Origin: an uncultured Prevotella sp.
GTDB taxonomy: Bacteria; Bacteroidota; Bacteroidia; Bacteroidales; Bacteroidaceae
Direction: 5' to 3'
NCBI GenBank assembly: GCA_900315765.1
Contig: ONAK01000001.1
Span: 1 to 64,000, forward strand
Length of the DNA stretch: 64,000 nucleotides
Positions 25,019-35,200 of this stretch are shown in pieces. A program made the position numbers and the translations under genes. Within the stretch, counting starts at the first letter, position 1. The number at the start of each line of letters is the position of its first letter. The notes under the pieces are model-generated. The model was not told the origin of the DNA. It saw only the letters and a list, made by a program, of their open reading frames with translations, and ran no database searches.

Positions 25019-25122
25019 TAATTTTGTGCAACATACCGATAAGTTTGGTATGGGCATGGATCCTGTTGTGTCAACAAAAGGGAGATAATAGTAACGCGCA
25101 GCAGGTCCATGCTTTTCTTTTT
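25019..25122 (+). ncRNA. candidate small RNA with its own promoter and terminator
   Basis: The plus strand has TTTC (24996-24999), 19 bases, TAATTTTG (25019-25026). It is followed by hairpin CATACC/GGTATG (25032-25052) and then a 14-bp stem with one bulge (25054-25068 with 25099-25112) ending in TTTTCTTTTTC. No protein fits. A transcript of about 85-90 bases would run from near 25033 to 25122. The first hairpin could instead be a DNA operator for the neighbouring TetR. No known RNA family recognised. Confidence 0.4.
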
Positions 25123-25255
25123 CATTTCTTTATTATTATATTAGAATAACAGCTTTTTTATTCGAAATTGTAGGATTTTGTTGCAAATACTACACAAAAA
25201 TAATAAAAATGGCCTGATTATAAAGCGTTTTTGGTTCTCAACGTGCAACATCCCA

Positions 25256-25287
25256 TTTGGTATTTTAAATAATGATTTGTATCTTTG
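25256..25287 (+). promoter_or_regulatory. promoter of the first amylase gene
   Basis: TTTG (25256-25259), 20 bases, TATCTTTG (25280-25287): full consensus. The half-site TTTGGTAT overlaps the -33 box. Confidence 0.85.
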
Positions 25288-25340
25288 CAACAATTATTCT
25301 TTTTATGATACAGTTTTTATTCACCAATAACAATACAATT

Positions 25341-27452
25341 ATGAAAAAAAGTCGTTTATTTCTTCAGAGTCAAGTATGCCACTGTATCATGGCAATACTT
25401 ATGACCTTGGCTATGTCTGGTTGTTATGCCGATGCGGATGTTATTACAACGTCAAATTCATCCTCTCTTGGATTATCAACGGATATAAACTATTCGGTTT
25501 CTACATTATCTCCTTTGGATGATGTAATGATGCAGGCTTTTTATTGGAATGTCCCTGTGGATGAGACAAACCTCAATGGAACATGGTGGGATAATCTTAG
25601 TGGGAAAGCCTCTGAATTAAAGTCAAGTGGAATATCTGCTATATGGACTCCTGGCCCTGCAAAAGGAAACTGGGGTATCTTGGATAATGGCTATGGTATA
25701 TACGACCACTATGATTTAGGTAATTATTATCAGAAAGGAAGTACGGAAACCAGATTTGGTAGCCGTTCTGAATTAGAGACGATGATCCAGACTATGCATC
25801 AGAGTCCAAGAATAAACGTTTATTCAGATGTTGTTCTAAATCACGTTTACTCAAGTGATGAAAATGAAGAGGTTAATCCTGCGGTAAAAGCCTATGTTTT
25901 TAATGAGGCTAATTCTGAACAGTTCATGCCTTATCCAGCCAATGAAATCAAGTGGGTTGTCCCCAATGCCTCAGCTGGTGACTATTACATACAGATAAAA
26001 GGCTATTGTTTGCCTTGGTCTTCTCCATCAACGGAAAGGGGATATGATGTCATGATAAGATGGGATAACAGCATAACTACAAATGATATTAATTGGGAAT
26101 ATGAACCGAATGATGGAGGAGGTTATTATAACACATTTCCTGCATCGGGCAAAACGGTGCGTGGACATATAGGCAGCCAGTCTGATATAGACGAATATAA
26201 AATAACGTTGACGACAGCCCATGATATTGAGATTCGCCTTACGGCTAAAAAAGAGTATGGTACACCAATGCAATGGATTGATGCAGGAAGTATGCTAGGA
26301 TATTATCCTGTTGCTATATGGCACAATGGTTTAAATCTTGCAAGTTCACAACTGCAAGCTAGAACTAACACCTATATCACATATCCAACTCACACTGGAA
26401 CAGGCGAGCCTAATTACAGCTGGACATATAGTCATTTCCACCCTGTTGACGTTAATGACTGGCTAGGGGGATATGGAACTGATGAAATCGTAACAAATAC
26501 AAAGTTCTTCGGAAACGACTTTAACACTTTTGACACATCGGTACAGACTCGCTTAGGAGATTGGGGGAAATGGCTTATCAATACTGTCGGATTTGACGGA
26601 TTCAGACTGGACTTCGTACGTGGGTTCCAAGAACAGTTCGTAGCAGACTGGGTTAATGGTCTTCCTTTGGTAAATGGTGTACAGCCTTTTATCGTCGGAG
26701 AATACTGGGGAGCTGATTATCGAATTAAGAATTGGGTCAATACCATCGCTTCTTTAGGTGCTGATGTTGACGGATTCGACTTCCCATTGAAAAATACATT
26801 AACAGATATGTGCAATAGTTCTGGATCAGATTTTGATATGTCATGGCTGAATCATGCTGGTTTGGTTCGCAATAATGCAGGTAATTCTCTGCCTGGAACG
26901 TCTGTCGTGACATTCCTTGATAATCACGATACGGGCAAGGAACATGACAAATGGGTAACAAAAGACTTCCATCTCGGATATGCATATCTGTTAACACATG
27001 AAGGGAGACCATGTATTTTCTATCCACATTTCTTCGGTGATACTATTGTAGATGCAGATGACAGTACAAAAACCGTAACTCCACCATCATGGCTGAAAGA
27101 CAGTCTTAAAGATCTTATAGCTATCAGAAAGACATATCTTGGCGGATCTCTTGTAGTTTTGAGTGAAATAGGAAATCCATATCCGTCAGGGGATGTACAG
27201 GATGTCTATATCGCAAGAAGGCAAGGAAATGGAACAAAGGACGGTGCTATAATCGTGCTTAACAACAATGACACAAATACTAAATCCTTATGGGTTACGG
27301 TTAATGCAACTGGATTCTCAGACTGGTCCGGACTAACTCTTGTGAACGTCCTTAATACAACAGAAACAGTAACCGTTCAAGCAGACGGACGAGTAGAATT
27401 AGGTGCTCCTGCTAGAAGTTATAGCATTTGGGTAAAACAGTCAGATCTGTAA
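25341..27452 (+). CDS. lipoprotein alpha-amylase, GH13, with inserted beta domain
   Basis: A 703-residue GH13 enzyme with a lipoprotein signal peptide (LAMSGC, Cys28). The catalytic barrel begins [13 protein letters not shown]; the nucleophile lies in [12 protein letters not shown], the acid/base Glu in IVGEYWG and the transition-state Asp in FLDNHDTG. An insert of about 125 residues, absent from the second amylase (28341), follows domain B and contains EPNDGGGYYNTF and SDIDEYKITL, which look like a PPC-type beta-sandwich. It probably degrades starch-like glucans at the cell surface. ATG at 25341 is chosen because it follows the promoter; the frame extends upstream to 25272. Confidence 0.9.
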   Translation: MKKSRLFLQSQVCHCIMAILMTLAMSGCYADADVITTSNSSSLGLSTDINYSVSTLSPLDDVMMQAFYWNVPVDETNLNGTWWDNLSGKASELKSSGISAIWTPGPAKGNWGILDNGYGIYDHYDLGNYYQKGSTETRFGSRSELETMIQTMHQSPRINVYSDVVLNHVYSSDENEEVNPAVKAYVFNEANSEQFMPYPANEIKWVVPNASAGDYYIQIKGYCLPWSSPSTERGYDVMIRWDNSITTNDINWEYEPNDGGGYYNTFPASGKTVRGHIGSQSDIDEYKITLTTAHDIEIRLTAKKEYGTPMQWIDAGSMLGYYPVAIWHNGLNLASSQLQARTNTYITYPTHTGTGEPNYSWTYSHFHPVDVNDWLGGYGTDEIVTNTKFFGNDFNTFDTSVQTRLGDWGKWLINTVGFDGFRLDFVRGFQEQFVADWVNGLPLVNGVQPFIVGEYWGADYRIKNWVNTIASLGADVDGFDFPLKNTLTDMCNSSGSDFDMSWLNHAGLVRNNAGNSLPGTSVVTFLDNHDTGKEHDKWVTKDFHLGYAYLLTHEGRPCIFYPHFFGDTIVDADDSTKTVTPPSWLKDSLKDLIAIRKTYLGGSLVVLSEIGNPYPSGDVQDVYIARRQGNGTKDGAIIVLNNNDTNTKSLWVTVNATGFSDWSGLTLVNVLNTTETVTVQADGRVELGAPARSYSIWVKQSDL

Positions 27453-27464
27453 AACAGCTTTTCG

Positions 27465-27501
27465 TTATGGATATGGAGATTCACCATATCCATAATTTTT
27501 T
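27465..27501 (+). terminator. terminator after first amylase
   Basis: 12-bp perfect stem TTATGGATATGG / CCATATCCATAA with a 7-base loop followed by TTTTTT. Confidence 0.9.
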
Positions 27502-27530
27502 AGGTGTATGCATAAGAGAACTGTAGCAGA

Positions 27531-28322
27531 ATGATGCATAACAAACTTATCTTGAAACAAGATATGCTTGATGCATTCAAGAAACTTGGAATGCAACAGG
27601 GAATGACGGTGATGGTTCATTCTTCGCTAAGCAGTCTGGGCTATGTGTGCGGAGGGGTCCAGACAGTTATTCGGGCTCTGCTTGAAGCCGTCACACGCGA
27701 GGGAACTATCGTAATGGCTACCGAGTCCTGGAAAAACCTCGACCCCGACGCAGGCGTTCATAACGAAGTAGGTAGTGACGACTGGCAGGCTATCCGCGAC
27801 AACTGGCCTCCATTCGACAAACGCCTCACGCCGACTGACGGCATGGGCACGGTAGCCGAAATGTTCCGTCTCTGGATCTGGACTTATCGCAGCGACCATC
27901 CCGCCCGTTCCATTGCAGCCAACGGCAAACATGCGACATTCCTGACCGTGAAGCACGACCTTTCGGATATTTACGGCGACACATCACCCATGGGACGGCT
28001 TTACGAACTCGATGCATACGTTCTGCTGATTGGCGTAGGCTATGACAAAGTGACTTCACTCCATCTGGCCGAGGCCCGTGCCAATTATCCAGGTAAACAT
28101 AACACGATTGCCCATAGTGCCGATTTCGAGTGTGGCAAGCGGGTCTGGAAAGCATACGAGACGCTTGCTGTCGATAGCAGGGACTTCAAGCTGATAGGCA
28201 AGGCTTTCGAGCAGACTCATCATGTGGCAAAGGTACGGCTCGGTCATGCCACCCTGCGACTGATACGCCAACGGGAACTGGTGGACTTTGCCGTGGAATG
28301 GATGGAAAAGAATCGTAAATAA
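27531..28322 (+). CDS. AAC(3)-type aminoglycoside N-acetyltransferase family protein
   Basis: A 263-residue protein of the Antibiotic_NAT family: MVHSSLSSLGYVCGGVQTVI near the N-terminus, GTIVMATESW, HPARSIAANG and GVGYDKVTSLHLAEARANYPGK. These match the acetyl-CoA and substrate regions of AAC(3) enzymes. Some family members confer gentamicin-type resistance and others do not, so resistance cannot be claimed. The gene and the amylase after it are markedly richer in GC than the amylase before it, pointing to a different origin. It ends 18 bases before the second amylase, so the two form an operon. Confidence 0.88.
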   Translation: MMHNKLILKQDMLDAFKKLGMQQGMTVMVHSSLSSLGYVCGGVQTVIRALLEAVTREGTIVMATESWKNLDPDAGVHNEVGSDDWQAIRDNWPPFDKRLTPTDGMGTVAEMFRLWIWTYRSDHPARSIAANGKHATFLTVKHDLSDIYGDTSPMGRLYELDAYVLLIGVGYDKVTSLHLAEARANYPGKHNTIAHSADFECGKRVWKAYETLAVDSRDFKLIGKAFEQTHHVAKVRLGHATLRLIRQRELVDFAVEWMEKNRK

Positions 28323-28340
28323 CTAATAAGTATAAGCAAT

Positions 28341-29939
28341 GTGAAGAATTTGAGATTTTGGAAAGACGATACTGTAGTGGCTGTGGCTTGCTTACTTGTC
28401 GCCTGTTCTACGCAAAGGGAGGAGCCGTTGAGGCCGTTGGACGATGTGATGATGCAGGCGTTCTATTGGGATGTGCCTGTGGATGACCAGGCAAAGAACG
28501 GCACATGGTGGGATCATCTTTCTTCGTTGGTGCCGGAACTTAGGGCCGCTGGCATCAGCAGCCTGTGGACGCCCATTCCCGCAAAGGGTAACTGGGGCAT
28601 CTATGACAGCGGCTATGGCATCTACGACCATTATGACCTCGGCAATTATGACCAGAAGGGCACGGTGGAAACGCGCTACGGCAGTCGTGCGGAACTGGAG
28701 CAGATGATTGGCGTGATGCACAAAGCGGGCATCAAGGTCTATTCCGACGTGGTGCTGAATCATCTGTATGGTGGCGATGAGAACTTCGAGGCCAATCCCG
28801 CTGTCACGGCGTATGTCAGGGCGGGACTTCATGAGCCGTACCCTGAAAGCGACATCCAATGGAAGAACGACACGGCTTATACGCGGACGCATCTTTTCTT
28901 TCCGAAGCATACGGGCGAGGGCGAACCAAACTACGAATGGCACTACCAGCACTTCCATCCGTCGTCGGCATCGGATTCGTTGACGGACTTCACCGATGAT
29001 GTGCTGCGTCCACGTACCAAGTTCTTCGGCAACGACCTCGACACGTATAACGAGGAGGTACAGCAGAGGCTCTGTGACTGGGGCAAATGGCTGAAGGGCA
29101 CGATAGGCTTTGATGGTTTCCGTCTGGATTTTGTGCGGGGTTTACAGCCCGAGTTTGTCAGCCGATGGGTAAAGGGATTGCCGTTGCAGGACGGCCAGCA
29201 GCCGTTTATCGTCGGTGAATATTGGGCCGAGGATGGGCGGTATATCAAGGAATGGGTGGACAGCGTTGCACAGGGCGGTGCCGATGTTCATGCCTTCGAC
29301 TTCCCTTTGAAGTTCACGCTCACCGAGATGTGCAACAAGTCGGGTGACGAGTTTGACATGTCGCGTCTGGCTCATGTGGGGATGATTCGTGGCTTCGGCC
29401 TGCCCGTTGATAACGTCGTGACCTTCGTGGATAACCACGATACGGGCAAGGAGCATGACAAATGGCTCGTGAAGGATTACGCGATGGCCTATGCCTATAT
29501 CCTCACCCATGAGGGTACGCCCTGCGTGTTCTATCCGCATTTCTATGCCGTCACCCAGCACGACGTGGATAATCCGTCGATTGAAATCACAGCACCTACA
29601 GACTTGCAACAGGCCATCCGCCAGTTAATCGACATTCGCCGCCAGTATCTCGGTGGCACGTTGGCGGTATTGACAGAATCAGACAAGCACCTCTACGTTG
29701 CCCGCCGTCAGGGTAATGGCCAGAAAGACGGTGCCATCATCGTGCTCAACAACCACGACACCGACACACTCAGTATCACCCTCAATGTCAATCCTGAAGG
29801 CTTCACTGACTGGTCAGGCCAGACGCTGGTCAATCTCCTTAATCCCAAAGAGAAGATCACTGTCAGCAATGACGGCCAAGCCACCCTGTCAGCCCCCAAT
29901 CGTTATTTTTCTATATGGTCGCCTCAAAGTAACCTATAA
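28341..29939 (+). CDS. alpha-amylase, GH13, second copy
   Basis: A 532-residue GH13 enzyme closely related to the first amylase: [39 protein letters not shown] and [14 protein letters not shown]. It lacks the inserted beta domain. The start is GTG at 28341; the overlapping ATG at 28339 meets an immediate stop. The N-terminus has a hydrophobic stretch ending in LLVACS, a likely lipobox. High GC and different codon choice from the first copy show that the pair did not arise by recent duplication in place. Confidence 0.9.
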   Translation: MKNLRFWKDDTVVAVACLLVACSTQREEPLRPLDDVMMQAFYWDVPVDDQAKNGTWWDHLSSLVPELRAAGISSLWTPIPAKGNWGIYDSGYGIYDHYDLGNYDQKGTVETRYGSRAELEQMIGVMHKAGIKVYSDVVLNHLYGGDENFEANPAVTAYVRAGLHEPYPESDIQWKNDTAYTRTHLFFPKHTGEGEPNYEWHYQHFHPSSASDSLTDFTDDVLRPRTKFFGNDLDTYNEEVQQRLCDWGKWLKGTIGFDGFRLDFVRGLQPEFVSRWVKGLPLQDGQQPFIVGEYWAEDGRYIKEWVDSVAQGGADVHAFDFPLKFTLTEMCNKSGDEFDMSRLAHVGMIRGFGLPVDNVVTFVDNHDTGKEHDKWLVKDYAMAYAYILTHEGTPCVFYPHFYAVTQHDVDNPSIEITAPTDLQQAIRQLIDIRRQYLGGTLAVLTESDKHLYVARRQGNGQKDGAIIVLNNHDTDTLSITLNVNPEGFTDWSGQTLVNLLNPKEKITVSNDGQATLSAPNRYFSIWSPQSNL

Positions 29940-30160
29940 CATCACGAATAAGAGTCTTCTTTATTTGAAGTGAAGCTCTTTCTATATATATAATAATGTA
30001 TAGAGACATTCTTTCATAAAATATGATGAATATGACAAAATTTACGGCCAAACATTTAAAAAATATTAAATCCCGCATTTTTTCTGAATGTTTGTGCACC
30101 AGTTTACATACTATTTAGTATCTTTGCGGCATACTGATTGATATTTAAATTGTATTTCGT
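29940..30160. other. AT-rich gap before the defence-like island
   Basis: No gene. It has a weak inverted repeat after the amylase stop and a -7 element TATCTTTG at 30119-30126 that should drive the patatin gene. The -33 box is not at the usual distance. Confidence 0.5.
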
Positions 30161-31759
30161 ATGGCAAAACTAAATATTGGAATGTCTTTTTCTGGAGGTG
30201 GTTATAGGGCTGCCACATTCCATTTGGGTACACTTTCATTTCTGAATACGATTCATATTGATAATGAAAAATCATTGTTGGATTGTGTTTCAGTAATGTC
30301 AACGGTTTCTGGTGGCACTATTACAGGACTTAAATATATGCTTGCATTGGCCCAGAAGCAAGACATCAATGCTATGGTGCGAGAATTATTTGACTTCCTT
30401 TATAAAGAGGATCTAATTGAGGATGCATTTGCAAACATAGAAAAGGGACGGACAGGCCATGGGGCATCATTAATCAAAATCATGGCAAGCACTTATGATG
30501 CCAAATTGTTCAATCACTCTGTTATGGGCGATCTGATGGATTGTATCAATGATATACCAATAAAACATTTCTCGGCTAACGCAACAGATTTTGAAAATGG
30601 ACTACCGTTCCGTTTTCAGGTTACAGAGGGGCGCATAATTGATGATACAAAATCTACATACGGAGTATTTGGAAATAGTAATCACAGGTTAAGACGAGAT
30701 ATTGCGCAATATGTTACATTGGGCGAGACGCTTGCTTGTTCTTCTTGTTTCCCAAGTGGATTTGAACCAATGATGTTTCCTGATGACTTCAAAGTATGTC
30801 AAAATGAAATTGCTGCAAAGAAAGATAGTTTTGGAATTATGGATGGGGGAGTCGTGGATAACCAGGGAATAGAACCAATCCTATTAGCAGAAGAGCGTAT
30901 GCGAAAATGTGATAAAGGAAGAAAAGATAAAGCTTTGGAACTCGTAATCGTATCTGATGTGTCAAGTTCGAACATGAACGGTTATTCTCCTTGCCAACAA
31001 AAGTTACCAAAGAGCATCGGAGGATGGACAATTACAAAATTGCAGCAATATGCCCTGTTTGCCGAATTCATTATTTCGCTATTACTGATTGTCGCTTTCT
31101 TTGCCAACAACCATTATATGATCGGAGCCATAGCTGTTATCTGGGGAATGTTAACCATAGTAAATGTTGCGCTCCATTGGATCAATAATAAAATTGTGGG
31201 ATTGGTTTCAAATACGATTATCGGGAAGAATGCATCATTTATTAACCATCTGTCTTTTGGCGATATTGAGTCTTTGTTAATGAATCGTGCCAAGTCTGTC
31301 ATCATGATGAGTTCCTCAGTCTTTTTGAAAAGAATCCGCAGAATGGCTTACGCAACTCTGTATAACGACAAAGACTGGCTGAATCGCCTGGTAACCAATA
31401 CTATTTATGAACTCAGGGCTGGGGAGAAATGGGTCTCAAGATTCAAGAATGGCACCTTACCAGATTACCTCAAGCCATCAATGGCTATACAAGAAAATAG
31501 TTATAAAGCAGCAAATATGGGAACTACGCTTTGGTTCACGGAAAGAGACAAAGAAAAGGGCGTTCCAGAAGCAATTCTTGCTGCAGGTCAGTACACAATT
31601 TGCTATAATCTATTGGATTACATTGATAAGATAAAGAAGAAGAGAGAAAATTTGAATGAAAACCATCAACTGATTATTGCATGTGAACAACAGTTGCAAG
31701 ATGCTTGGAAGAAATTTCAGGAATACCCATTATGGATGGTTTCTATGTTTAAAGAGTAA
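30161..31759 (+). CDS. membrane patatin-like phospholipase
   Basis: A 532-residue protein with an N-terminal patatin domain: oxyanion-hole glycines SGGGYRA (11-17), nucleophile Ser50 in STVSGGT, and catalytic Asp228 in MDGGVVDNQG. Two adjacent membrane helices follow (about 299-315 and 320-338), then a helical C-terminal region. Patatin-like lipases are effectors in several bacterial immune systems (for example CBASS CapV), where they degrade the host membrane. Here the enzyme is membrane-anchored and is followed at 3 bases by a lipoprotein gene and then by a giant KAP-type NTPase. The defence role is inference from this context. Confidence 0.88.
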   Translation: MAKLNIGMSFSGGGYRAATFHLGTLSFLNTIHIDNEKSLLDCVSVMSTVSGGTITGLKYMLALAQKQDINAMVRELFDFLYKEDLIEDAFANIEKGRTGHGASLIKIMASTYDAKLFNHSVMGDLMDCINDIPIKHFSANATDFENGLPFRFQVTEGRIIDDTKSTYGVFGNSNHRLRRDIAQYVTLGETLACSSCFPSGFEPMMFPDDFKVCQNEIAAKKDSFGIMDGGVVDNQGIEPILLAEERMRKCDKGRKDKALELVIVSDVSSSNMNGYSPCQQKLPKSIGGWTITKLQQYALFAEFIISLLLIVAFFANNHYMIGAIAVIWGMLTIVNVALHWINNKIVGLVSNTIIGKNASFINHLSFGDIESLLMNRAKSVIMMSSSVFLKRIRRMAYATLYNDKDWLNRLVTNTIYELRAGEKWVSRFKNGTLPDYLKPSMAIQENSYKAANMGTTLWFTERDKEKGVPEAILAAGQYTICYNLLDYIDKIKKKRENLNENHQLIIACEQQLQDAWKKFQEYPLWMVSMFKE

Positions 31760-31761
31760 AT

Positions 31762-32208
31762 ATGAGGAGAGTTGTGTTTTTGTGTCTATTGCTAATCTTA
31801 CTATCAACTGCCTGGGCTTGTCGGAAGACGGATGAAGATCGGCTCGTGGAATACCTGAAGCAAGCATATCCTCCAGAATATGTAAAACACGTAAAATTGG
31901 GGGGACTTGATAGTGTATATGATCCTTATGATTCTTTATGCACATTACTGAATATAATTGATAGTGTAAAAGATATGCCTATTATGGATGCCATACTTCA
32001 CGATAACCGTAAGAAGGCCAATGCCCTGGGCAGAAATGCGACCATATATGAATCTGGCGGTTATACAAAGAATATTGTCGTCATCTATGAAGCAAATGGC
32101 AATATTAAGCATACCTCCATCCAATCCGAGAAGAAAGGAGAACAAATTATGTTCAGATTCTTCCAAAGATACCATAGAGACCCATTTTGGGAAGAACTTC
32201 CGAGTTAA
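31762..32208 (+). CDS. small lipoprotein, paralogue of the one at 11387
   Basis: A 148-residue lipoprotein with signal peptide and lipobox-like STAWAC. It shares LDSVYDPYDSL, a DNRKKANALGR block and VIYEANGNIKHTSIQ with the lipoprotein at 11387-11842. It starts two bases after the patatin stop, so it is co-transcribed with it. Function unknown. The repeated pairing of this lipoprotein type with membrane-active systems (peptide exporter, phospholipase) is notable. Confidence 0.8.
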   Translation: MRRVVFLCLLLILLSTAWACRKTDEDRLVEYLKQAYPPEYVKHVKLGGLDSVYDPYDSLCTLLNIIDSVKDMPIMDAILHDNRKKANALGRNATIYESGGYTKNIVVIYEANGNIKHTSIQSEKKGEQIMFRFFQRYHRDPFWEELPS

Positions 32209-32250
32209 GAAATATAAGATTCTGTTACCAATATTAAAAGGAATAACAAT

Positions 32251-35200
32251 ATGTGTAAATATAATAGTAACTATGATTCTGAAATGCAAAAGATAACTAT
32301 TCCGTTAATGGGATTTAAAGCATTTCATCATACTAATAACAACAATGACAAACAACATGATTTAAATGATTTCATAGGGCGAAAAAGCATATTAGATAAA
32401 CTCCAGTCATGGTTAGAAGATAATAGCGAGAAGGGGGGAAAATATTCTGGAGCTTATTTGATTACGGGTTTCAGAGGTATGGGAAAAAGTTCATTCGTTC
32501 ATAAAGCCATTCAGAATCTGATACGTAAAGCTCCTAAGAAGAGCCGTCGTTGTTATGTACCTATATCCATAAATGTTGGTAATGATCTTTTGACAAGCAA
32601 AGAATTACTCTATATTATTTGCAAATTGTTATCAGCAGAGTTTGAGAAGAAAACACGTCTATGTGAAAATCTATTGAGTAGAACTAACATTTTAGCGTTT
32701 CAATTGATTTTCTTTTGTTCATTCATAATAACTCTTTTGTATGCTATTTCGGATTGGACTTCGTGGAAATTGTGGATTGGTATGAGTCTTATGCTTATTG
32801 CTTCTGTATTATTAAACCATATATATTATGGAATATGGAAATTGACAAACTGGTCATGGCTTATTACTGTATGGCAAATCAAAAAACTCTTTAAACATTT
32901 GGAGGAGCGTATAGACAGTGAAACAACACTGACTAAAGGAAACGGATTTAATGCTAATGCAAAATATAAAGTCAACCTTGATGAAGGTGAGGTTACTGCA
33001 GGTTTAGGATATGGCAAATATTTTGGGAAAAAGAACATATATCCAATTGCACATACTTCGGAGATACAGGACTTGTTGGTTAATCAATTGTATCTGATAA
33101 AGAAATTACCATGCGCTAATTTTCGTTTTATATTTATCATAGACGAATTGGACAAAGTCTCACCAGAAGACAATGAGAAACAGATAGTGCCAGAATACGA
33201 TTCAACAAATGTCGTAAATGGCAATTCCACATATCGTAGTAGGCAAAAAGCCTTAGCAGGTTTGCTTGCCAATATGAAGTATTTTATATCAAGTTCTGAA
33301 GCAAAATTCATATTTATTACAGGATATGATATGTATGAAGCAAGTCTTGCAGATATCTCTAACCGAGAGTTTAATCTTCATAGCGTATTTAATGGGCAAA
33401 TTAACGTTAGTAGTTTTTTCAGAAAGGCAGGAGATAGCAAAGGGGCCGATTCAATGATAGAGGAATACCTATGTCACGCCTTATTAAAGAATGGCCAAGA
33501 TAAGGAAATACGTAAAGATTTGTATGATTATTCAAATTATTACTTGACAAAATGGACAGAATCCCAAAAAGGCAAATATGAAAGGGAATTAGAACGGAGA
33601 GTTATTTTCTTACGTCATTTTCTTACTTATCTTTTCTATATGAGTAATGGCTCACCCAAAAAGTTGGCTATCTATATGGAAAAATACATAAGGAGCAAAG
33701 AGCGTATAAAGGAAAAACATGAAGAAAAAAACGAATCTGAATGGGATGTTGAGATAAAAAAAATAACATTAGGTATCAGTAATGACGAGGATTGTCAGTG
33801 GTTTCTCTATTTTGATGTACGGAGTATTCATAAGATAGAGTTCATCAACTATATCATCTATCCTATGATTAAGAATCTAATAGCCAAATCCAGTATTTAC
33901 AATGACAAATTGCTAGTATCGACATCATTTATGATTTCTAACCTATATAAGTTTCATAAATCAGGTTTCTCTTTGAGAAATCTTGAGTACATGCCAGAAT
34001 TACTGGATATTAACAAGACACCAGAATTACGAGACTTTATTGGAGGAATATTACAATTCTTGAATCAGACGCATATTGACGAAGCCGTTATCAATTTATA
34101 TAAGTTCAAATTTCCGCTTCGCCTTTCAGAGGAAATCACTTTTTTCTCAAAAACAGCAGAGGAGACATCATATCTTTTTAATTTTTCACATGATGAACTT
34201 TTGTCTGTGAAGAAATTGTATAATCAGCAACTCGAACATTATTCGAATACTTTTTACGAGTCCCCTGCAGTAGCCAGTATACGACATATGCTGGGAGATA
34301 TTTATATGCTGGAGGAGAATTATGAACAAGCTATTTTTGAATTCAATGAGGCAAGAAAGGCAATCCACAGACAAGAAGACGAAGAAGAAAACAGATCCCA
34401 AATAGACTCTAGTCATATGCTGTTCCTCATTAGAGTAACACTGAAGCTTGGGTTGGCATACGAGAAAAGAAAAACATTTGATACAGCTTATGCTACTTAT
34501 GAAAATATAGTAAAACAAATATTAGAAAAAGCAAAAGATGCTAAATTTTATGGTAAGGAATTATATCATACAACCAATATAATAAATGTCCTGAACAGCA
34601 AATCATCTTTTTTTGCTAATATCCGTATTATGTATCTGGGAATACTAGCTAAGGTTGCCGTTCTTGAAAAAATGGATTTGGGTGGAATACGAAAAAAAGA
34701 CATCATCCTACTATCTAAAGAATTTGAACAAATATATACCATAGCTACTGAAGAAATCAGAACGCTTACAATTATTGATTTCTTTACAAAACTTGGAGAC
34801 ATCTTATATTTCAAAGGATGCAACGAGGAAGAATGGATTTCAGACGCTAAGAATTACATAGCATTTATTAATGGCGATGATGTCATATTCAAATGTGAGA
34901 ATTTTAAATGCAAATGCGAAAAAAGGGCATCCCCTTGTTGTGGATGTCTATATTATCAAATTAGTGTTTCAAAATGTCTGAAAGAATTGCATATACATAA
35001 TGAATCTTCAAGCGGGGTCTTGGAGATATTAGAATTACTGTATGCTCCAAATAGGCAGATGGAAATTATGAAAAAAGGTAATTTATTCATGATGGCAATG
35101 GCAAACGCTTTAGTAGGGTTAGGTAATACGTTCTATGGATGTTCAGGAGCTAGCGATGATGATTCCATAGCCCGATTTTTTATTCATATGAATGAACTGT

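Noticed and set aside
27531..28322. Calling the AAC(3)-like gene an aminoglycoside resistance gene
   Set aside because: Family membership is clear but many homologues do not confer resistance, and some anaerobes are intrinsically insensitive; only the family is claimed.
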